The notes: generated by a model from the letters alone, not told the origin. A stretch of DNA of 64,000 nt from Episyrphus balteatus (GCF_945859705.1 NC_079134.1:156647718-156711717), one strand, 5' to 3'. Shown: positions 1-12,760, numbered from the stretch's first letter. A program made the numbers and translations.

Positions 1-2053
1 CTCGTCTTTTCCATTTTTGTTAGAAGGATATGGAGACTATTGTGCGTGTGCGAGTGTTCAACAGGAAGTCTGTACAAACAAAATAAAGAAGGATAATGGT
101 TAAAAACTGGTGACATGGGCTCTATTTTTAGATCTCTTTTAAACCATTTTTGTTTATTTGTTTGAGTATTTGTTTAGACATTTTAACAAATTTAAAGGAG
201 ATATGAACGAAATAAACTGGCTTAAATAATTGGAAGTTGTTAAATAAGGCTTTTAAGCCACAAAATTCACATTTAGGGGTCTTAATTTCGCATAAACTCT
301 TTAACAAGTCTCCAAAGAATCACTACAATTTCAATTATTTAAGGATTTCAAAAAGTGAAACTGGCTTAAGTAATTGGAAGTTTTTAAATTAGCCTTTTAA
401 GCCACAAAATTCACATTTAGGGGTCCTAATCTTGCATAAACACTTTTAAAAGTTTCCAAAGAATCACTACAATTAAAATTATTTAAGGATTTCAAAAAAG
501 CGAAACTTTCTTAACTAATTGGAAGTTTTTAATTAAGGCTTTTTTGACATAATTCACATTTAGGGGTCCTAATTATGCATAAAAACTTTTACAAGTCTCC
601 AAAGAATAACTACAATTTGAATTGTTTAAGAATTTCAAAAAAGCGAAACTGGCTTTAATAATTGGGAGTTGGTAAATAAGGCTTTTATGTCACGAAATTC
701 AGATTTAGGGGTCCTAATTTCGCATAAACTCTTTTACAAGTCTGCAAAGAATCACTACATTTTGAATTTTTTTAAGGATGTCAAAAAAGCGAAACTGGCT
801 TTAAATAATTGGAAGTTGTTAAATAAGGCTTCTTTGACACAAAATTCACATTAAGGGGTCCTAATTTCGCATAAACTCTTTAACAAGTCTCCAAGGATTC
901 ACTACAATTTGAATTTTTTAAGGATGTCAAAAAAGTGAAACTGGCTTTAATAATTGGGAGTTGGTAAATAAGGCTTTTATGTCACGAAATTCAGATTTAT
1001 TGGTCCTAATTTAGCATAAACTCTTTTACAAGTCTCCAAAGAATCACTACAATTTGAGTTTTTTAATTATTTCAAAAAATCGAAACTGCCTCAAATAATT
1101 GGAAGTTGTTTAATAAGGATTTTTTAACATAAAATTCACATTTGGGGGTCCTAATTTCGCATAAACTCTTTCACAAGTCTCCAAAGAATCACTACAATTT
1201 GAATTATTTAAGGATTTCATAAATGCGAAACTGGATTAAATAATTGCAAGTTGTTAAATTAGGCTTTTATGCCACAAAATTCACACCTTGGGGTCCTAGT
1301 TTCTCATAAAATCTTACATAAATCTTTTGTAAGGATGTCAAAAAAGTGAATTAGCCTTATATAATTGGAATTTGTTAAATAAGGCCTTTTTGATATAAAA
1401 TTCACATTTAGGGGTCCTAATTATGCATAAAACTTTTACAAGTCTCCAAAGAATAACTACAATTTGAATTATTTAAGGATTTAAAAAAAAGTCTAACTGA
1501 CTTAAGTAATTGGAAGTTTTTAAATAAGGCTTTTATGTCACGAAACTTACATTTGAGGGTCCTAATTTCTCATAAAATCTATTAAAAGTTTCCAAAGAAT
1601 CACTAAAATTTATATTATTTAAAGATTTAGAAAAAGCGAAACTGGCTTAAATAATTGAAAGTTGTTAAATAAGACTTTTTTGACACAAAATTCACATTTA
1701 CGGGTCCTAATTTCACATAAACACTTTTACAAGTCTCCAAAGAATCACTACTATTTGAATTATTCAAGGATTTAAAAAAAGCAAAACTAGCTTAAATAAT
1801 TTTAAGTTATTCAATAAGGTCTTTATCCACAAAAATCATATTTTGGGGTCCCAACTTTACATAGCCTCTTTTATGACTACAATTTGAATTATTCAAAAGG
1901 GAAACGAAAGACTTTCGTGTCCTTTTTGCCTATTGATTTTGTTTTTATCTTAAATTTAAACTTAAATATTTGCTACTATTTACTAAATAACAATAATTAT
2001 TATAAAACCTAATTTCGGTATTTAAATTTTATTTATTTTTTGTATCATTACAG
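1..2053 (+). other. KCNQ: KCNQ intron upstream of the first visible exon (partial)
   Basis: This is non-coding DNA that ends in a splice acceptor (TTACAG, last base 2053). Most of it is the tandem array at about 205-1890. The exon that follows starts inside a codon, so at least one more coding exon must lie to the left of the window. I see no KCNQ N-terminal coding sequence here. Confidence 0.8.
205..1890. repeat. Tandem array, about 12 units of roughly 145 bp
   Basis: A unit opening with gaaactggcttaaataatt and containing ttcacatttaggggtcctaa and caagtctccaaagaatcac recurs near 209, 357, 501, 645, 789, 935, 1080, 1225, 1347, 1492, 1637 and 1780. Spacing is mostly 144-148 bp, with one shorter unit at about 1225-1347. 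Units differ by point changes and short indels. No open frame runs through the array. It sits directly upstream of a KCNQ exon and looks like a local satellite in the intron. Confidence 0.93.
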
Positions 2054-2242
2054 TGCGTGCAAGCTTGGTGATAGAGATCGAGCCGATAGGCTTGCACGAC
2101 CACGAATGTCACTACTGGGGAAACCATTGAACTATAATCGTGGCTCACGACGTGATGCCCGTTATAGAAGGCTACAAAGCCGCATCTATAACTTTTTAGA
2201 ACGCCCCCGAGGAGTACCTGCCATTTTATATCACGTTATGGT
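2054..2242 (+). CDS. KCNQ: KCNQ exon: cytoplasmic pre-S1 segment and start of S1
   Basis: Part of a Kv7 voltage-gated potassium channel subunit, a tetrameric plasma-membrane channel that carries slow, muscarine-sensitive-type K+ current. The exon follows TTACAG. It begins with the third base of a split codon and ends after two bases of another, before GTAAGT, so it is phase 2 at both ends. It encodes RPRMSLLGKPLNYN, then YRRLQSRIYNFLERPRG, then the start of S1 (VPAILYHVMV). These are hallmark KCNQ N-terminal motifs just before S1. The first residues, ACKLGDRDRADRLA, are less conserved. The in-frame ATG of RMSLLG could start a shorter isoform, but the open acceptor makes an upstream exon more likely. 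Identification is by recognition of the family; the splice sites are read directly. Confidence 0.95.
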
Positions 2243-3130
2243 GTAAGTATTATAAAATAAATATTTGTTCTATTTAAATTTACTAAAAGTTCTTTGTTCA
2301 TTAAAAATAAGCTAAACAAGACAAATTTAATTTTTGTCTAAACTTTTTCAATGCATAACAATGACGGCGATATCCTTTTTTCTTTGTTGGAAGGAAGAGA
2401 GGATTCATTAATTAATTTCACCACCAGGCTTTGCTAGAATCAGAATACAAAAAAAAACAGAAACTAAAAGAAGAGATACAAATTGATTTTTAAATTATTG
2501 CATCTTTCTACTTCGTTTAGTTTTATAGTTAGTATAAGTTTAAAAAGCAAAAACTATACAAGACTATGCCATTTGAACTTTAGCTTGATTTTTTAATGAA
2601 AGTTCTTTTAGATGGGTGAATAATTAATATTAGCCTGTCACTGGTTCTGTTTTTCTCTTTGGTATAGGTTCGTATATAGTTGATAGGAAGATTTATCTTT
2701 TCGAGGTTAAATAAAAAACGATTTAAAATTTTCTTTTCGTTTTTGTCTATGAAATTAACGACATCAGAGAAAAGAGAATAGAAAAATATTATTAATAGGA
2801 TTTTGTTGTCAGCAGTCACTCTTATTTTCTTTGGGTATTAGTGGGAGAAGATTAAGTGGAAAATAGAAAATATTTTAGACTTCTTAATTAGATTAGGTCG
2901 AAGGTGGGGTTGAGTTTGTTTTCATTACTTATGTCTTTTTAAACATAGAAAAATGTATTAAAAAAAATTAAAAGGACACTTTTTGACATTTTAAAACTTA
3001 AATAATTAATTTTGTGTAACTGAAATATTTAAATGAAAAAACAACTTATTTAAAATTCAAGAAAAAGGACTACTCACTTAGTACATATATCCTCAAAAAT
3101 ACATGTTGATAAAAAAAATTTCTGATTTTT
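2243..3130. other. Intronic stretch without recognised features
   Basis: A+T-rich DNA with homopolymer runs. A short minus-strand open frame at 2580-2819 has no recognisable protein features. Nothing else is supported here. Confidence 0.6.
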
Positions 3131-3136
3131 ACCGAC

Positions 3137-3530
3137 TTCTAAAAAGGAGGAGGTATTCAATTCGCCTGTATTTTTTTCATGTTTGTTACCTCATAACTTT
3201 GGACTGAGTGAACCAATTTTGATAATTCTTTTTTTGTATTGGAAAGCTGGTGGCTGCAATGTGATCCCATTTCAATTTCGTTCAGTTATAGCCATAGGAA
3301 CTATTAAAAAAACCATAAAACCCAGTTTTGATCCATGGAAGTCGGTTTTGTTTTTTGATAAATAAGATTATTACAAAATTCAGCATTTTTCTGGTTGAAA
3401 CTTTTACTTCCAGATAGTTTAGAAAACTTAAGCAGCTACTGTAGAAAAACACTACAAAAATGAAATAAAATGCACGACTGGGTCGCACAAACTTGCTCTT
3501 AGAACTCAAGTTGCTATATTTTTTAAGACT
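3137..3530 (+). repeat. Interspersed repeat fragment, including a family A leading edge
   Basis: The segment starts with accgacttctaaaaaggagg and contains ggaaagctggtggctgcaat, text of a type I recall as recurring in insect genomes; this is recollection, not a search. Near 3464-3500 it carries aaaatgcacgactgggtcgc, which recurs at about 20190 and 34597 as the leading edge of family A. The piece here is truncated, because only part of the family's internal sequence follows further on, at about 4100. Confidence 0.55.
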
Positions 3531-3631
3531 TTTTATATAAAGATATTACAATTATAGATTCGATTTTATGAAAAAAAACTCGTTCTTCAAATGAAAAAAA
3601 AAAATTGAAATGCAATCCAGTTAAAAAAAAA

Positions 3632-4100
3632 AAGTACACGGAGAAAAAAGTGTTACCTTAAAATAAGATGATGCCCACATTAAATTTCAGCACCTTAAAA
3701 TAATCCGCTTAAAATAAGGTGATTCCACTTAAACTCAGTTAAATTTAATGTGAACTTCAATTGTTTTAATGTGAATGTTCATCTAAAAAAACCGACCAAA
3801 AATAAAAATTTTAATATTGTATGCACACTTTGCAGTTTATCATACTCATTTCCAACAGTGAGATAGCACAGAGGTAAGGCACTGGCCTAGTAACCTAACA
3901 GTTATAGGTTCGATCCCCGGTGGCTGCCAGCTTTTTTTTTAATTTGCGCATTCAAGAAATTAATGTGACTTGTCACCTTAATTTAAGGTGAAAGTCATCT
4001 TAGCAAAAAAAACATACAGAAATCCGCTTAAATTAAGATGCGATCCGTTTAATTCTATGTGTTCTTTTATACTATTAAGATGCATTAGATCCGTTAAAAA
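3632..4100. mobile_element. Palindrome-rich MITE-like region around a tRNA-like head
   Basis: Words of the type cttaaaataagRTG recur at about 3656, 3697 and 3710. The sequence caccttaatttaaggtg at 3974-3990 is a 17-bp perfect dyad. The left edge tacacggagaaaaaag resembles the CACTGAGG/CACCGA ends of TA-flanked MITEs elsewhere in the window. I could not find a matching right edge, so the extent is uncertain. The tRNA-like sequence lies inside it. Confidence 0.4.
3858..3940 (+). repeat. tRNA-like SINE head with A box, B box and T-run terminator
   Basis: The A box TAGCACAGAGG lies at 3864-3874 and the B box GGTTCGATCCC at 3907-3917, separated by 32 bases as in tRNA genes. A run of nine T at 3932-3940 follows immediately and could stop RNA polymerase III. 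The two ends of the would-be tRNA (GTGAGAT and GGCTGCC) do not pair, so it is not a functional tRNA. It looks like the promoter head of a tRNA-derived SINE or a decayed tRNA copy. Whether it is transcribed is unknown. Confidence 0.7.
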
Positions 4101-4440
4101 AAAAGTAACTAAAATTTCAAAATTTTGAATGTAGGTATTAAGGCCTGCCGTTAACAATAAACAAGTTTTTTGGGAGATACTCAAAAAAAGGTACCGTTAA
4201 TAACGATTTTTGAAAAAAAAAATTCATTAAAAGAAATTGTTAAAGCTTGTTTTAAAACTATTACTTGAATTTTTAAATCAAAATCGTAGGACCCGTTTTT
4301 GAGAAAGCTAAATATGACAGATATAGATATGACAGGAACCGTTATTTTGATCAAATAAATTAATTTTTAAAACACCTTAATACAGTGTCCAAAAATTACC
4401 ACCTTTCAACGAACTTTGTTTTTTTTTTTACATCAAAGGA
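4100..4440 (+). repeat. Family A interspersed repeat, internal fragment
   Basis: It carries the family's signature order: ggtaccgttaataacgat, then an A-rich segment with atcaaaatcgta and a 'cccgtttttgag' motif, then tatgacaggaaccgttattt, then a line like gtgtccaaaaattaccacc. The same order occurs at about 20520-20760 and 35140-35370. It is truncated at both ends and has no coding capacity. Confidence 0.6.
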
Positions 4441-7019
4441 ACAAGTAAAATTTACTGAACCACTGTTTTGGAGAGCGTTATTAAGTCTCTTAAGGGGTTA
4501 TATCTAGTTGTAGGTTGTTTTTTTTTGTAGATTTTTTGTGAAGAGGCATTTAATTATATCAACTTAAAGAATGCATGTAAAGATAGCATATTTAATGTAT
4601 TAAAAAAATTCGCTGTGTATTTAAAAAAAAATATTGGGTTCCATTATTTTTGTAGTAGATCTCCTGGACGACCTCCAAAAAAAGGTGCCTGGCGGTGAGA
4701 AAGATATCTCTGATCCAAATCACCTAAAACTAAAAAAAAACCAAAAGATTAATTTCCAGAAAAGACGAATGCAGGTAATGAATAGTCAAAATTTTGATTT
4801 TTGACAAAATGGCTTCCCAAAGAAAAAAACCTTTTTTTTCACGAAAATTTTCACTTTAAAGTGGCTTAAAAAATCGAATCATTGTCAAAAACCGTACTCC
4901 TTTGTTCATTACCTGACAAAAGTATCTAAGAATATTGTGTAAAAATTCAAAAATTCAATCAAGTCGATCGGTTCAGCAGTTTAGGAGAAATTTATTGGAT
5001 TTGCATTAGTCTTAATTAACCTTTTACCTCATTCGAAGGCGAAAGGAGGCGATCAAACGATATTTCATCAAGTATTTATTGGATTTCCTCCTCTATATTA
5101 AATTTTTTTTCTGAAGCAACCGTCCAACCGTCAAGAAATTTCCTTACAAAACCTACTTCAGCTCATCATCTGCAAATATTTGATCTATCCCTAGTTCTAT
5201 TAGGGGGCTCACTTTTTAAGTTTTTTGTTTAACTAAATGGAATATCATCAAAGATTCAGGGCCAAGGTTTTTTCAACTTAATTCGAGGTCCCCCTATTTG
5301 AAAATAGCAGAAGCTCAGGTCCACTTAAAGATACTCTCGCAAACTATCAATAATTCAAGTTCATAGGACCTTCAATTAAACAAATTTGTCTGTAACCCTC
5401 GAGACCAATTTAAATTCTCAACTCAATACAACATTGGTCATTACTTTTCCATGGAAATTGGAGGACATTCTCCTAATTTCATTATTCCCTTTTTAATGTA
5501 ATTATATTTTTTTTTTTTATAATTCTATTTTCCCATTATTTTTTACCAATCAAATCCTGTCATTCTTTGCGACTTAAATTCTATATTTTTTTTATTACCT
5601 CTTTTCGTTACATTTAAATGCAATATCCATTTTACTTAACAAAAATTACCAACATAAACAAACCAGATCCCCTAGAGCCGCCGCGCCGCCGTTAAAAAAT
5701 AATTCCACTAAATGCCAGCGCACTACTGGAACTTAATTGGAATCGCTAATCCTATTCCGTTTGGGGGATAATGGCATTCCATCCTTTTAAATGAATGTTA
5801 ATTATGCCAGAATCCCGTTAAAATGGCTAAAGCTAAAGTAAAAAATATATATAAAAAAAAAAAAACTAAAACCAAAATAGAAAACGCACACGTAGGTTCA
5901 CTATCGTCGAATATAGTGTGGTTGTGTTATAGCTCTGGTCTCTGTGGAGCATTCCATAGAGGGTATAATTTCTATTGAGCGTATGGAACCGACTTTTAAT
6001 TGATTCGACAGGACGAACAAAATATACATATAGTCCTCAATATTATTAGGTATTCTTGTGTTATGAATTTTAATAATGTCGTCTTGTTGCACGATATCTA
6101 CCTACTCTCTCTACTCGTACGCACCACCAACTCATGAAAGTAAAATTTTATTAAAACAAAAAAAATATGTACCTAACTATATTCCCTTAGGGTAACTAAC
6201 TGTATTGTGTAGGTACATGCTCGTTTTGAAAACATATTCTATATATTCTTTCCATCAACCTGAACAACGAAACAATTAAATGAAGACCTCAACTGTGGGT
6301 CCCTCCACCATTGCAATCTCTTTCAGTTATACCTTATTTTACATATCTACAAAAAAAAAAAAAAAATGGCGGCCTTACTAGGAAACGGTTAAACTACTAT
6401 AGAATATAATGGAAAGGACATTTTGTGGACATTTCATTTTCATTACGTTGCATATCCTTATTTAGGTTTGTTTGTTGTGCGGGTAAAATTGCTGAGGACA
6501 TTGTAATGTCCCCACAGGATTATTTTGTTGTCTGGTCACAGTTAACATATAAATTGAACTGGACAGTAATTAAGGACATTTTGTTTTAATGTTTGGCCGA
6601 ATTAGTTTCATTGCAAAATAGAGTAAGTAGGTATACCAGTGGGGCCAGTTTTTTTAAGCAGAAAAAGCTACCATCACACACAGCGAATACCTAAACTGAA
6701 CAATTTCGTGGTTAATTTCAAGTTTTGTGTTATTGGTATGAGCTATAGCTGAGGACCCTTCATTAGTAAAATTATGTCTTCTGGGACTTAAAAAAGAAGA
6801 AGAATTTCTAAATTGCTTTTCGTAGATTATGTACAAATATGTGGCCACGTGCTTTACTTACCTAATTGAAATACAAACAAAATTGTTGTGGGTTGTAGTA
6901 TCCTGGCCAGTTTAGGGTTTTGGAAGCAGTTATCTTCTGGTCGAGGCCTTGAAATATGTTTTGGTTTAAGGATATGAGCTCAAAGTGAACAGACAATGCA
7001 TTTAGGCTTTATTTTTTTC
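4441..7019. other. Intronic stretch without recognised features
   Basis: Mostly A+T-rich single-copy-looking DNA. There is a small G+C-rich patch near 5674 (ctagagccgccgcgccgccg). I see no splice-flanked exon, RNA gene or terminal inverted repeats. Confidence 0.5.
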
Positions 7020-8720
7020 CAAAAAAAAAAAAAAAAAAAACAAAAAAATTCAGATCCATTTTTTTTTTATTTTTGAAAAAAAACAAGAAAAACGAAGAAT
7101 TTTTCAAAACTTCCTCAGAATCCATCGAATGAGACATAAATGAAAGGGTATTTCTTAGCTCTATTAATATAATTGAAAACCTAAAAAATACAAAACAAGG
7201 TTAACCCCTTTCCGAAAAAAATGAATTTCTTAATAATTTTCTCCAAATTCATCGAGTGAGGCATCAATAAAAACGTCTCTTTATGCTCTATTAATAACTG
7301 AAAACCAAAAAATTACAAATCCATATATTGAGATTTTCGAAAAAAAAAATGCATTTTTTTTTAATTTAATCCGAATCCATAGAGTGAGACACCACCAATA
7401 AAATAGTCTCTTAAGCTCTATTAATAAATGAAAACCAAACAATTAAAAAACTATTTTTTTGGATTTTCGAAAAAATCAAGGTTAAGCTCTTTCCGACAAA
7501 AATGCATTTTTAAAAAATTTCTTCCGAATCTATCGAATGAGACATCAATCCAAAGGTCTTTCTTACCTCTATTAATAAAACTAAAAAACAAAAAAATACA
7601 AATAAATTTTTTTTCAATTTTCGGAAAAAAAACATTGACTAAAAAAATGCATTTTTAAAAAATTTCCTGCGAATCCATTGAGTGAGACATCATTAAAAGG
7701 GTCTCTTTAAGCTCTATTACTGACTAAAAACCAAAAAAAAAACAAATAATCCATTTTTTTTTATTTTCGAAAAAAACAAGGTTAACCCCTTTCCGAAAAA
7801 AAGCATTTTAAAAAAAATCTTCCGAATCCATCGAGTGAGAAATCATTAAAAGGGTCTCTTTAAGCTCTATTACTGACTGAAAACCAAAATAATACAAATA
7901 ATCCATTTTTTTTTTTTTTATTTTCGAAAAAACATGGTTAACCCCTTTCCGAAAAAATGCATTTTTAAAAAATTTCTTCCCAATTAATCGAATAAGACAT
8001 CATTAAAAGGGGATCTTTAAGCTCTTTTAATGATTGAAAACCAAAATAATACAAATCCATTTATTTTTTATTTTCAAAAAAAAACAAGGTTATAACTCCT
8101 TTCCGAAAAAATGCATTTTTAAAAAATCTTCGAATCCATCGTGTGAGACATCAAGATCTTTAAGCTCTTTTAATGACTGAAAACCAAAATAATACAAATT
8201 TTTTAAAAAATCTTCAAATCCATCGAGTGAGACATCAATAAAAAGATCTCTCTGAGCTTTATTGATAAGAGAGAAAGTGAGAACCAAAATATTACAAATC
8301 CATTTTTTTGGATTTTCAAAAAAAAAAACGAAAAAATAACGAAATTTTGGAAAATTTCCTATGAATCCATCGAGTAAGACATCAGTAAAAAGGTCTCTTT
8401 AAGCTCTATTAACAACTGAAAACCAAAATATTACAAATCCATTTTTTTAGATTTTCGAAAAAAAAAACATGGTTAACCCCTTTTCGAAAAAAAATCCATT
8501 TTTTTTTTTTTTAATTTACGAATCCATCGAGTAAGACATCAGTAAAAAGGTCTCTTTAAGCTCTATTAACAACTGAAAACCAAAATATTAAATATTGTTT
8601 TAGATTTTCGAAAAAAAAGGTTCCAAAAAAAATACATTTTTAAAAAATTTTCTCCGAATCCAATGAAAAAAAAAACAAAATTAACCCCTTGCCGTAAAAA
8701 TTCTTTTTAAGCTCTATTTA
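7020..8720. repeat. Degenerate minisatellite, about 11 units of 85-155 bp
   Basis: The unit contains aaggttaacccctttccg, aatgcatttttaaaaaattt, gaatccatcgagtgagacatc and ggtctctttaagctctatta. The word gagtgagacatc or a close variant recurs near 7127, 7254, 7381, 7536, 7679, 7835, 7990, 8140, 8225, 8372 and 8530. Length variation comes largely from A and T runs. Short open frames inside it, such as 7428-7658, are by-products of the repeat. Confidence 0.92.
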
Positions 8721-9703
8721 TGAATAAAACCCAAACAAATTATTTAGTTGGGAAAAAACCACAGTTGAAAATATTTGACTCTGATTTAATTTATTCTTCT
8801 CAAGGTTCAAATGCTAATTTTCAAAATCAAATTATCATGCATTAAAAAACAAAAACTATCCACATAATCCAAAAATCCTAAACTCTATACTGCACAGTTA
8901 ACAGATATTGAAAATGCAAACAAAAATTCTAATAATCGGATTAAGCCACCGAGATTAAAGATAATAAAATTCAATGAATTATAATTTACCAAATCGAAAA
9001 CCAAAATAATTATTTTTTTGGTAAACAATTCAATCAAAAATTCAAAATATTTCCACATGAAAATGTAATTGCATTTATCAAAATATTATGCATTTCATCT
9101 CTTTTTCCTAAAACATCCTCCCCCCAGAAAACATTCAACAAAAAAACAAAAATATTTAAGTTAAATACGTTTTCTCTCCCTTCCTCCGATTTTCTGAGAT
9201 TAGATTGGTTATTGGGAAATTATTATTGAATCAAACAAGCACGTCATATCCTCTAGTTTTTACTCATCCTTTTTACACACATCCACAACACAATATCCTA
9301 TCCCTATCACGTGCTTTGAAAAACTAGTTGTATTTTATATTCTCTGGAAAAACACATTTGCCACAAAAACCAACTGAAGTGGACATCGATACCAAAAACC
9401 AAAAAGGACAACAAGGACGATCGACGAGTTGGTATCTAACAAAAAAACAAACTAGAACGATATATGAGAGTGAGGAGTAAGCGAACATGAACATGAAAAT
9501 GGCGAGAGTGCATTTGAAAAGCATAAAATTGTATATCATTTTCTATACAACACATACCAACGTGGTGGTAGTGGATGGTGAATCCTGTCCTGAATATTGT
9601 GAATTCTCTGAATCCATTTTGATTTTGTATCGAATGAAATCCTTTTTTGCGCTAGCAATGGAAACGTTTTACTTCCGGAAATGCTTATAGTACAAAGTAC
9701 CTA
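8721..9703. other. Intronic stretch without recognised features
   Basis: A+T-rich at first, then a less biased patch around 9290-9690 that includes a CACGTG E-box-type palindrome at 9308-9313. A function as enhancer or promoter cannot be judged from sequence alone. Confidence 0.4.
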
Positions 9704-10305
9704 CAGTGGTGGAAAAATAATTAGAAACACGCTCTTTCTTTTCAAAATGTTTGTATGTTCATAATATGAATAAAAAATATTAGAAATATTTTTTAACAGA
9801 GGTATTTGAAGAGCTTGATGTTTTACTAAGGATCTCCTTTTTATTGCAACTTCTTTTTCTAAAATATAACAGGTTGGTGTGTCAGGAATATTGTTAAGGA
9901 CGTTTTATTATTTTTTTGGAACATGTGGCATTTTTCGAGGACTGCAACCACATTAACCAACTAATAGAAATTAATTGGCGATAGTCCTTTTTATTAATTG
10001 TACGTTTAATTAATTGACCAAGTTTGGCAAATGTAAATGCTAAAAATCAAAAATAGGATATTTCTTAGTAGTTTTTCCTCAGTGTTTCTAATTATATTTC
10101 CACACAAAACTGGACTACATTTTAGATTTTTTGCAATATTTTTCTTTTGTTGGATAAATTCTAAATTTTTTTTCTTCAAATGTTACAAGGATTATATCAT
10201 CACTTGTGTTTGCTAAAAATTTGTTAAATATTTTGTATTTATAGTAATAAAAAAGTAACATTTTGTAAACATAGGAGGATGTTTCTAATTATTTTGCCAC
10301 CACTG
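9704..10305. mobile_element. 602-bp Tc1/mariner-type MITE with TA duplication
   Basis: The left end reads CAGTGGTGGAAAAATAATT and the right end, reversed, reads CAGTGGTGGCAAAATAATT; the match continues as AGAAAC. Both ends are flanked by TA (9702-9703 and 10306-10307), the target of Tc1/mariner transposons. No transposase remains, so it is a non-autonomous deletion derivative. Superfamily assignment rests on the TA target and the CAGTG-type ends. Confidence 0.88.
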
Positions 10306-10307
10306 TA

Positions 10308-11035
10308 TATGTAGGTATTTCTAGCGGGTATAAAAATAATACCCGTTTTCGTTTGTAAATTGTCCATGACCGACTCTCTCGGACTTTTTGAATTGGAAAT
10401 ACCTAAACACACTCTCTTTGGATGCATCGCATCGGTTGATTTACAAAATGCTATCGGATGCGGATGTTGTTATTCAAATGGATATAATTTCCGGACTTGC
10501 AATATAAGAAAACACCATTTAACAATAGAGTGGTTGTGTTTTGTATTTTTCGGGATTTGAGTTTAAGGCGCATTGTTTAAAGGGCGATTACTAAAAACAA
10601 ACATTTGTGGGATTTTTTTCGGAAAACAAAAATATTGTTATAAAATTTCAGATCCATCAAAAATATTTACCTTTCACTTCATATTAATCAGCGTGAGTCA
10701 ATTTTGGACCAAAAATTATTTATTTTGGTTTTGGACAGCGGTACAATTGTATTAAACGATTTCTTAATAGTCACTATGGTGTATACGTAACCTTTTTTTC
10801 ATAAAAAAAAAAAATGTGTATAAAATTTTTTATACCTGATTAATCTTCAAAGGCACTTCATCTTTGTTGAAAACACTGACCATTTATAAAATAAAATTGA
10901 GATTCAAAGTTGCATAAATATAGTGTGTTAATATCTCAGAAAAAATTATATTGTATTAAATTACAAAATTTGGTACAACAGACCTAAGCCAAAAAGAAAT
11001 AAACAAAATAAGGCATGGAAACTTTACTTAAGCTT
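10308..11035. other. Intronic stretch without recognised features
   Basis: A+T-rich DNA with short open frames at 10360-10560 and 10573-10755 that lack splice context or recognisable motifs. Nothing supported. Confidence 0.45.
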
Positions 11036-11039
11036 ATCA

Positions 11040-11965
11040 CCAATAGTACACGTAAAATAAGCATTTAAAGAAGAAAAATGTTACACTCATGAAACTTAGC
11101 AAAAAGTTTGCTTTTGGGATAAAAATCAAGGGTAAAAAAAGTCTATACAAAAAGTTGGGTAGAAGGATGTTTTTTTCGCGGAAAAGAGGGAGGGGGTGAA
11201 GGTCAAACATATAGTGAACAAATTTTTTTGTGGAATATCATCATACGACACATGTTTTCAAAGTATTTTTTGATGCTGAATCTAATGATTTCTGTTATAA
11301 ATGAAACATTTTTACTAATTTTCATTGGTGTAACAATTTTTTCCCACTTTTTTGTGGTCAGATTTCCGAATTACATCATTTCTTTAAAAAAAACACCCTT
11401 TCACTCAAAATAATTTTTTACACTTTATAGATTCTTAATTCTTATTACAAACAAAACTTTTTCACCAAGTTTTAAAAATTAATAAAATTTAAGTCAGCTG
11501 TTATGATACCTTTATCACACATAACTCAACCCATCAAAAAAACACCCTTTCACCAAAAATATTTTTATGAACTTTATTACGAATTTCATCAGTGTAGAAT
11601 GTTTTTAACATGAGTTTCGGTTATATTTTACCTGTTGAGGTAAAAAAACAAGCACTCTTGTTTTTAATCAGCAATAACTTTTCTTAGAGCAATCGTATTG
11701 ACTTTATTTTTATGTCATTAGATTCAGCATCAAAAAATACTTTAAAAACATGTGTCATATGATGATATTCCACAAAAAATTTTGTTCACTATATTTTTGA
11801 CATTCACCCCCTCCCGCGAAAAAACACCCTTCCACCCAACTTTTTATATAGACTTTTTTATCCTTGATTGTTATCCCAAAAGCAAACTTTTTGTCAAGTT
11901 TCATGAGTGTAACAATTTTTGTTTTTAATTTGTTGATTTAATGTACTATTTTACCTGTATACTAC
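11040..11965. mobile_element. Foldback element with arms of about 250 bp
   Basis: The left arm (about 11040-11310) and the right arm (about 11715-11965) are inverted copies. Left contains ttacactcatgaaactt, gcaaaaagtttgcttttggg, gtggaatatcatcatac and tttttgatgctgaatctaat. Right contains their reverse complements in reverse order. Arms are roughly 85-90 percent alike by eye. The 400-bp centre holds repeated aaaacaccctttcac words. No open frame of note. No target duplication was found. Confidence 0.88.
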
Positions 11966-12429
11966 AATTCATCACGTCTCTTACGTTCAAAAAATCCTTA
12001 CACAAATTAATTATAGGATTGAAAAAGAAAATTATCATAAGTCATATTGGAATCTTGTTAACTCAATGAAAAACTCAGATGGATATTCGGCAAATTTTAC
12101 TCACGATCAAACATCAAATTTTCGATATTTTCAACGCGTTCGCGAAAAACTTTGAGGTTCTTTTGTTAAAATGTTCATACGTATTTTGAAACAAGTTTTA
12201 TAAATTTCCCTGTACTAAAACGTACAGTTGTATACTTTTGTTCATTCTCAAATAATGATTTTTCTGCTGTTCCGAATGGTGAGCCACCAAAAGTATTGAA
12301 CAGTTTTAGAAATTCACCAAGATTCTATCTGAACAAATTTAAACCCAGTTTGATTCTTTCAGATCAAATTTAAAAACTGTCTTCTAGATCCTTTCACTGC
12401 CAACTAAAGAATTCCATATAGTTTAACTT

Positions 12430-12760
12430 AAATACGCATGCTGATAATATTGTCTTTCATTTGGTATAACACACATAACTGTACCTGCTCTTCAAGTTAC
12501 ACAATCTTAAATAGAAAAATACCTCAGAACACCTTTGAAAATCATTCTCCGATGACTAGACCAGTCACCATTGTTCTTTTTTTTTCTAGATGTCGTACAA
12601 ATATGATTTTACCATCATATTAAAGCTTAAATAATAACCTTTCATATAATATAACGTTTATTATAGGTTGTGATATAAAAAAATGGATTTAAAGGTGACG
12701 GAAGAAAAAAAAGTTATATTTTTAGATTTTTTTTTTTTTCAAGAAAAATGATTTTTTAAT
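12430..12760 (+). repeat. Family B interspersed repeat, two fragments
   Basis: The part near 12430-12545 (atgctgataatattgtcttt then catttggtataac and a later gttacacaatcttaaat) matches text at about 21290-21380. The part near 12638-12700 (tttattataggttgtgatat then aaaaaatggattt) matches text at about 30478-30515. The stretch between them is deleted or diverged. Confidence 0.6.

Noticed and set aside
669..854. Open frame of 61 codons
   Set aside because: It lies wholly in the 145-bp tandem array and its sequence repeats with the array.
3858..3930. Functional tRNA gene
   Set aside because: A and B boxes are present, but the acceptor ends do not pair and the T stem is poor, so it is called a SINE-like head.
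7428..8287. Open frames on both strands
   Set aside because: They are by-products of the degenerate minisatellite and its homopolymer runs.
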